From Tardiphaga sp. P9-11 (GTDB lineage: Bacteria > Pseudomonadota > Alphaproteobacteria > Rhizobiales > Xanthobacteraceae): a DNA stretch of 64,000 bases. A model generated the notes under the pieces. It had not been told where the DNA came from. It saw only the letters and a list, made by a program, of their open reading frames with translations, and made no database searches. Location of the stretch: contig NZ_NPKQ01000001.1 in the NCBI RefSeq assembly GCF_008329525.1, positions 434,001 through 498,000 on the forward strand. The letters are read 5' to 3'. Positions within the stretch are counted from its first letter, which is position 1, and each line of letters begins with the position of its first letter. This document shows positions 59,393-64,000 of this stretch, one piece after another. Made by a program: the position numbers and the translations under genes.

Positions 59393-60985
59393 CTAGTGCT
59401 TGAAGTGGCGAACGCCGGTGAACACCATGGCGATGCCGGCATCGTCGGCCGCCTTGATCACTTCATCGTCGCGGACCGAACCGCCGGGCTGGATAACCGC
59501 AGTGGCTCCGGCCTCGATGGCAACGAGCAAGCCATCGGCGAACGGGAAGAATGCGTCTGAGGCGACCACCGATCCCTTGGTCATCGGCTGTGCAAGCTTC
59601 ATCTCGATGGCCGCATCCTGCGCCTTGCGGGCTGCGATGCGCGCGGAATCGATGCGGCTCATCTGGCCGGCGCCGATGCCGACGGTAGCGAGGTCCTTGG
59701 CATAGACAATGGTGTTCGACTTGATGTGCTTGGCCACGCGAAACGCAAATTTGAGATCGCGCAGTTCGGCGTCGGTCGGCTGACGCTTGGTCACGGCCTT
59801 CAGCACCATGTCGTCGACAACCGCATTGTCACGGCTCTGGATCAACATGCCGCCAGCGACAGTCTTCGCCGTGAAGCCCGGTGCGCGCGGATCCGGCAAT
59901 GCGCCAGCCAGCAGCAGGCGCAAGGTCTTCTTGGCGGCGACTATGGCGATGGCTTCCTCGGTGGCGTCAGGCGCGACGATCACTTCGGTGAAGATCTCCG
60001 TGATCACGCGCGCGGTATCTGCATCCAGCGTCTTGTTCAGCGCGACGATTCCGCCGAATGCCGAGGTGGAATCGCAAGCCAGTGCCTTGCGATAGGCCTC
60101 AACCAAGCTGCTGCCTTCAGCGACGCCGCAGGGGTTGGCGTGCTTGACGATGACGCAGGCCGCGGTGCGCTTGGGATCGAACTCGGCGATGCATTCATAG
60201 GCCGCATCGGTGTCGTTGATATTGTTGTAGGACAGTTGCTTGCCCTGCACCTGCCGCGCCGAGGACACGCCGGGACGCAGTTCGGGCGTGCGATAGAACG
60301 CGGCGGTCTGGTGCGGGTTCTCGCCGTAACGCAACGCTTCGACGAGCTTGCCGCCGACGGCCCGGAAATCCGGCGCGGTGATTTTCAACTGATCGGCAAA
60401 CCAGTTCGAGATCGCGGCGTCATAGGCGGCAGTGCGGGCATAGGCCTTGGCTGCCAGACGGCGGCGCAGCGTCAGCGTGGTCGCGCCCTTGTTGGTCGCG
60501 AGTTCATCGAGCACCGACTGATAATCGGAGGGCTCGACGACGACGGTGACGTCGTCATGGTTCTTGGAGGCTGCGCGGATCATGGCCGGGCCGCCGATGT
60601 CGATATTCTCGATACAATCCTCATAGGAGGCGTTCTTCGCGACAGTCTCCTCGAACGGGTAGAGGTTCACGACGAGCAGATCGATCTGCGAAATTCCGTG
60701 ATCCTTCATTGCCTTGGCGTGTTCGGCATTGTCGCGGATCGCGAGCAGGCCGCCATGAACCTTGGGATGCAGCGTCTTGACCCGGCCATCCATCATTTCC
60801 GGGAAGCCGGTGAGATCGGACACATCGGAGACCTTCAGGCCCGCCGCAGCGATCGCCTTGGCGGTACCGCCGGTGGAGACCAGGTCGATGCCGTGGGCGG
60901 ACAGCGCGCGTGCAAATTCGATCAGCCCGGACTTATCGGAAACGGACAATAGAGCGCGAGTAACCTTGCGCGGATGGTCGGTCAT
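59393..60985 (-). CDS. purH: Bifunctional AICAR transformylase / IMP cyclohydrolase
   Basis: 530 residues from the ATG at 60985. The last two steps of IMP synthesis. The N-terminal IMP cyclohydrolase ([39 protein letters not shown]) and the C-terminal transformylase ([33 protein letters not shown]) are complete. The longer frame to 61162 is only basic filler. It lies 100 bp after the heparinase gene. Confidence 0.96.
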   Translation of the reverse strand: MTDHPRKVTRALLSVSDKSGLIEFARALSAHGIDLVSTGGTAKAIAAAGLKVSDVSDLTGFPEMMDGRVKTLHPKVHGGLLAIRDNAEHAKAMKDHGISQIDLLVVNLYPFEETVAKNASYEDCIENIDIGGPAMIRAASKNHDDVTVVVEPSDYQSVLDELATNKGATTLTLRRRLAAKAYARTAAYDAAISNWFADQLKITAPDFRAVGGKLVEALRYGENPHQTAAFYRTPELRPGVSSARQVQGKQLSYNNINDTDAAYECIAEFDPKRTAACVIVKHANPCGVAEGSSLVEAYRKALACDSTSAFGGIVALNKTLDADTARVITEIFTEVIVAPDATEEAIAIVAAKKTLRLLLAGALPDPRAPGFTAKTVAGGMLIQSRDNAVVDDMVLKAVTKRQPTDAELRDLKFAFRVAKHIKSNTIVYAKDLATVGIGAGQMSRIDSARIAARKAQDAAIEMKLAQPMTKGSVVASDAFFPFADGLLVAIEAGATAVIQPGGSVRDDEVIKAADDAGIAMVFTGVRHFKH

Positions 60986-61085
60986 GATGCGTATCCCGTG
61001 GGAGAAGACCGCCGCGTAGCATGGTTTCGCGGTGCAAGAAACCGCAAGGGCTTGCATGCCAGCAATTTCGTCGTGAGGGCCTGAT

Positions 61086-62837
61086 TTACAACGGCAATTC
61101 CGGCTCGCGGCGGGCGTTGCGTCGGGCCGTGGTCTGCGACGGCGAGGAGGCCGAGCGGGCAAAACTCCAGCGGATGCTGGAGGTCTGCTGGGCGTTCTGG
61201 TGGATCACGATCTGGGCGGTCCGGCGCGGCCCGTCATTGCCGGCCAGGAATACGCTGTCCTCCAGCTCGACCTTGTCGTCGAGCGCCTCGAAGGTCCAGA
61301 CGTCGCGGTTCGGCAATACCAGCATGACGCCGCGGGCGTCGCTGAGCCGGCTGGCCTTTACTGAGGGATGCAGGTGGAAGCGCAGCGCGTAGTCGGTGTT
61401 ACTGCCTTTGAGTCGTGCACCGGGCGCTGCCGCAACGATGTCCTCGCCTTCGAGCTTCGAGCCGTCCTCGGAGATCATCAGCACGCGCCGATGTGTGATG
61501 CCGAAGCGCGGCTGGTAGCCGTCATGCGAGGTGGTCAGTATGGTGCCGTTCGAGTTGATCTCGCGATAGCTCTCCACCACATGCGGGCCGTTGACGATCG
61601 GCGCGCCCTGCAGAAACTTCTTCATCGCGCTGCGTTCGATGAACTGGCACGACGAGGTGTTGTGATAGGTCATCGTCGAATGCGCGGGCGTGCCGCGCGC
61701 GAAAGCGCGCCAGTTGTCGCGTCCGGTGGATGGCATGCCGCAATTGATGACAATGCGACTCGGGCCAGACGAGAGTTCGAATGACAGCGTGCCAGCATGC
61801 GCGTCATGGCTAACGCTCGGCGGCGGCGGCGGACCAGTGTCGATGATCACCGTCATCTGGCCCGCTTCGAGGCGCTGAAATCCGGTATGCGGCATATGTG
61901 CCATCGGCACGCCGTGGGTATCGTCATAGGCCAGCAGCGTTGCCAGCAGATGTGACGGCGCATTGCTCATGCCGTTGAATAGCGCGAACGATCCATCGCC
62001 GTGGCGGAAGAATCGCAGCATCGGCATCATCCGATCGATGGCATTCAGCAACGCGGGTGGCGGCGCTATATTACGTGCAGCAAAGGTCTGCCGCAGTGGC
62101 AGCAGATCGATCAGCAGCTCGATCAGTGCACCGGGATTGCGCGAGATGTGTCCGCCATCGGGGAGGATCTGACGCTGCAATTCGTCGGAGAGTTTGCGCG
62201 TCGCGGTGCGGATCTGGCGCGCCTGGTTGGCAAGGCAGAGCGAGGCGTAACACAGCGCAATGAGCACCTGCAGCTTCGGCACGCCATCGGGGGCGTGCGA
62301 CAGCGCGTAGCGAAGCGAGCGGATCTCGCGGCTGAGCGAGCGCAGATAGCGGCGATAGAATTTGCCGTCGGTGTCGCCGAGCACCAGCGGCGCCTGCGAC
62401 AGCAGCGAAATCACGCGGCGGGCGATGACATCGGCACGGCGGCCGATGGGGCGCTTGCGCGACGGATTCGACATCCAGTCATCGATCAGCGAACGCGCAT
62501 TGGCGCGCGTGATGGCGGTGTCGGCGGCGCGCAGATGGCGCAGCCAGCCGAAGCCGAGTAGTGAGACTTCCCAGTCTTCCGACGGCGGCTCCAAATCGAA
62601 GATCGAGCGGCCGTGACAGGTAACGATCTTGCCGGCGAAGACGAAGCGCCCGGCGTAGATCTCGGCTGCACGAGTGGCGTCGGTGGTGCGCAGATCATGC
62701 GGCGCGATGATTAGGCGATCGGTACGTCCGGGCCACAGCCTCGCCAGCGCTGCCGATCCTCCAGACGCGCGCGACATCGCGCTCCGCGCGAAGCGGCCGA
62801 GGATTAGCCCCGAGATACGTCTGCGATGAGCGACCAC
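61086..62837 (-). CDS. Heparinase II/III family protein
   Basis: About 583 residues. An alpha-helical N-terminal part ([38 protein letters not shown]) and the beta-sheet C-terminal domain ([39 protein letters not shown]). Family members cleave uronic-acid polysaccharides. The start is uncertain; GTG 62837 gives the best N-terminal fit, with ATG 62777 and GTG 62903 as alternatives. Between rsmB and purH, a common order in Rhizobiales. Confidence 0.85.
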   Translation of the reverse strand: MVAHRRRISGLILGRFARSAMSRASGGSAALARLWPGRTDRLIIAPHDLRTTDATRAAEIYAGRFVFAGKIVTCHGRSIFDLEPPSEDWEVSLLGFGWLRHLRAADTAITRANARSLIDDWMSNPSRKRPIGRRADVIARRVISLLSQAPLVLGDTDGKFYRRYLRSLSREIRSLRYALSHAPDGVPKLQVLIALCYASLCLANQARQIRTATRKLSDELQRQILPDGGHISRNPGALIELLIDLLPLRQTFAARNIAPPPALLNAIDRMMPMLRFFRHGDGSFALFNGMSNAPSHLLATLLAYDDTHGVPMAHMPHTGFQRLEAGQMTVIIDTGPPPPPSVSHDAHAGTLSFELSSGPSRIVINCGMPSTGRDNWRAFARGTPAHSTMTYHNTSSCQFIERSAMKKFLQGAPIVNGPHVVESYREINSNGTILTTSHDGYQPRFGITHRRVLMISEDGSKLEGEDIVAAAPGARLKGSNTDYALRFHLHPSVKASRLSDARGVMLVLPNRDVWTFEALDDKVELEDSVFLAGNDGPRRTAQIVIHQNAQQTSSIRWSFARSASSPSQTTARRNARREPELPL

Positions 62838-62959
62838 GCGCGCCTTGAACTGGAGAGAAAGGGTTATTGCGAATCCTTTTAGCCGGAAACGCGGTCCGCA
62901 CACAGTACAAGGAGGCCCCCTGTGGAAGCCTCGCGAATCGGGAGATTACTCTGTGAATA

Positions 62960-64000
62960 TCAGGATTTAATCAGTCGCGCCGCATAGAAGCCGTCGAGCC
63001 CGCCGAGCCGGGGGTCGGCATGGGGCATATGGCTCGGCAAAGTGCGCAGATCGCCCTCGGGGGTGACGATCTCGGCCAAGCCTGCCACTTCGCTGGCGTC
63101 GGCCGGGGCGCGGCGCATGCTGGAGTCCTTGGCCAGCAGGTCAGCGATGGCCTGTTCGCCTTCTTCGGGCTCCAGCGAACAGGTGCAATAGACTAGGGTT
63201 CCGCCGGGCCTCAGGATGGAGGCGGCCTTCTGCAGCAGCCGCCGTTGCAGCGCAGTCAGCATGACGATGTCGGAGTCCTGTTTCAGCCAGGCGACGTCCG
63301 GATGCCGCCGGATGGTGCCGGTCGAGGAGCAGGGCGCGTCCAGCAACACCGCGTCGAAGCCCTCGCCGGGAAATTCAGCGCCATCGACGACGACGGTCTC
63401 GGCTTCCAGCGACAGCCGCGCCAGATTTTCGCGCAGCCGCGCCACCCGGTTCGGCGAGCGGTCAACGGCAGTGACCTGCGCGCCGCCCTGGACCAATTGT
63501 GCAGTCTTGCCACCCGGTGCGGCGCAGAGATCGACGATGCGTTTGCCCTTGAGGTCGCCGAACAGCCGAGCTGGGAGTGCCGCCGCTGCGTCCTGCACCC
63601 ACCATTGGCCGTCATCGAAGCCGGGCAGCATGGTCACCGACCCCTGCAGCAAGGTTCGGACGGAACCCGTTGGAAGCACTTCGCCGTGCAGGCGTGTAGC
63701 CCAGGCATCGGCTTCGGATTTCACGGTGAGGTCGAGACATGGCTCATGGCTCAGTGCCACGGCCATTTCCTTCGCGGCCGTCTCGCCGTAATGCGCCGTC
63801 CAGCGCGCCATCAGCCATGGCGGGATGTCGAGAGTCTGGGCGGCCACTTCGTCGATCAGCGGCTGCCCTTCACGCGCACAGCGCCGCAATACGGCATTGA
63901 CCAGTCCGGCATATTTCGCGGCACGGCGATCGGACTGTACCATGCGGACCGACAGATCGACGGCGGCATGATCCGGCACATCCATCCAGAGGATCTGGGC
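62960..64000 (-). CDS. rsmB: 16S rRNA (cytosine(967)-C(5))-methyltransferase RsmB family (N-terminus cut off)
   Basis: The frame is open at the right edge, giving 346 residues. An N-terminal NusB-like part (NAVLRRCAREG) is followed by the SAM-dependent domain with DLCAAPGGKTAQL, LDAPCSSTGTIRRHPD and VYCTCSLEPEEGE, which carry the two catalytic-site cysteines. The start lies beyond the window. It is followed by the heparinase and purH genes. Confidence 0.93.
   Translation of the reverse strand, partial: AQILWMDVPDHAAVDLSVRMVQSDRRAAKYAGLVNAVLRRCAREGQPLIDEVAAQTLDIPPWLMARWTAHYGETAAKEMAVALSHEPCLDLTVKSEADAWATRLHGEVLPTGSVRTLLQGSVTMLPGFDDGQWWVQDAAAALPARLFGDLKGKRIVDLCAAPGGKTAQLVQGGAQVTAVDRSPNRVARLRENLARLSLEAETVVVDGAEFPGEGFDAVLLDAPCSSTGTIRRHPDVAWLKQDSDIVMLTALQRRLLQKAASILRPGGTLVYCTCSLEPEEGEQAIADLLAKDSSMRRAPADASEVAGLAEIVTPEGDLRTLPSHMPHADPRLGGLDGFYAARLIKS

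Noticed and set aside
59726-60952. A 408-codon plus-strand frame opposite purH
   Set aside because: Antisense shadow of purH; no family features.

Overview
The window looks like a piece of an alphaproteobacterial chromosome, most likely from the Bradyrhizobium/Rhodopseudomonas/Afipia group. The basis is high-GC coding sequence, the gene order hslVU, smr, mltA, tim44, secB, dnaQ, coaE, maf, ppsR // hemJ, rho, mnmE, mnmG, rsmG, parA, parB, and the family-level look of the proteins. It holds about 60 protein genes, one tRNA, no rRNA, no insertion sequence, no prophage and no CRISPR array.

Region 1 (1-19 kb) is probably the replication origin and its flanks. Between ppsR (minus strand) and hemJ (plus strand), about 470 bp contain no gene. 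They hold TTATCCC-type 9-mers, one exact TTATGCACA box and an AT-rich tract, so I propose them as oriC. From secB to ppsR genes read away from it leftwards, and from hemJ to parB they read away from it rightwards. Four 16-bp parS sites (three exact, one with a single change) sit between mnmE and rsmG, just before parAB. The rho leader is C-rich and G-poor, as expected of a Rho-binding leader. Between mnmG and rsmG lies a wrecked DUF4269 gene. hemE, aroE and fxsA, which I would expect in this cluster from related genomes, are absent here.

Region 2 (19-35 kb) is housekeeping and envelope: leuS-lptE-holA, a membrane diguanylate cyclase, a yggS-type PLP protein, a YXWGXW-repeat secreted protein, an L,D-transpeptidase-fold protein, an orphan OmpR-type regulator, a cyclic-nucleotide-binding-domain protein, and an aminotransferase-ftsK-lolA-xthA series on the minus strand.

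Region 3 (35-43 kb) carries nitrogen sensing (two PII genes and one amtB, with a sigma-54-like site upstream), a TesB thioesterase, a UbiH-type hydroxylase, a cnoX-like thioredoxin-TPR / LON-domain / Trm112 operon, and tRNA-Gly(GCC).

Region 4 (43-59 kb) is more accessory: a secreted sorbosone-dehydrogenase-like protein with a di-heme cytochrome c, a PanE-type reductase, an SDR with a changed active site, a DsbA-like isomerase, DUF2239-MATE divergent from a GST with twin CCCGG-centred palindromes between them, ggt / MFS / lactonase-like amidohydrolase, a UMF1-type transporter, and a LysR-controlled DsbA / MBL-fold / SnoaL set whose last gene is frameshifted. Region 5 (59-64 kb) is purH, a heparinase II/III-family protein and rsmB (cut by the window end).

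I saw no clear undescribed defence or biosynthetic system. The most valuable observations are the origin/parS layout, the missing origin-cluster genes, the decayed genes and a small dispersed palindromic repeat.
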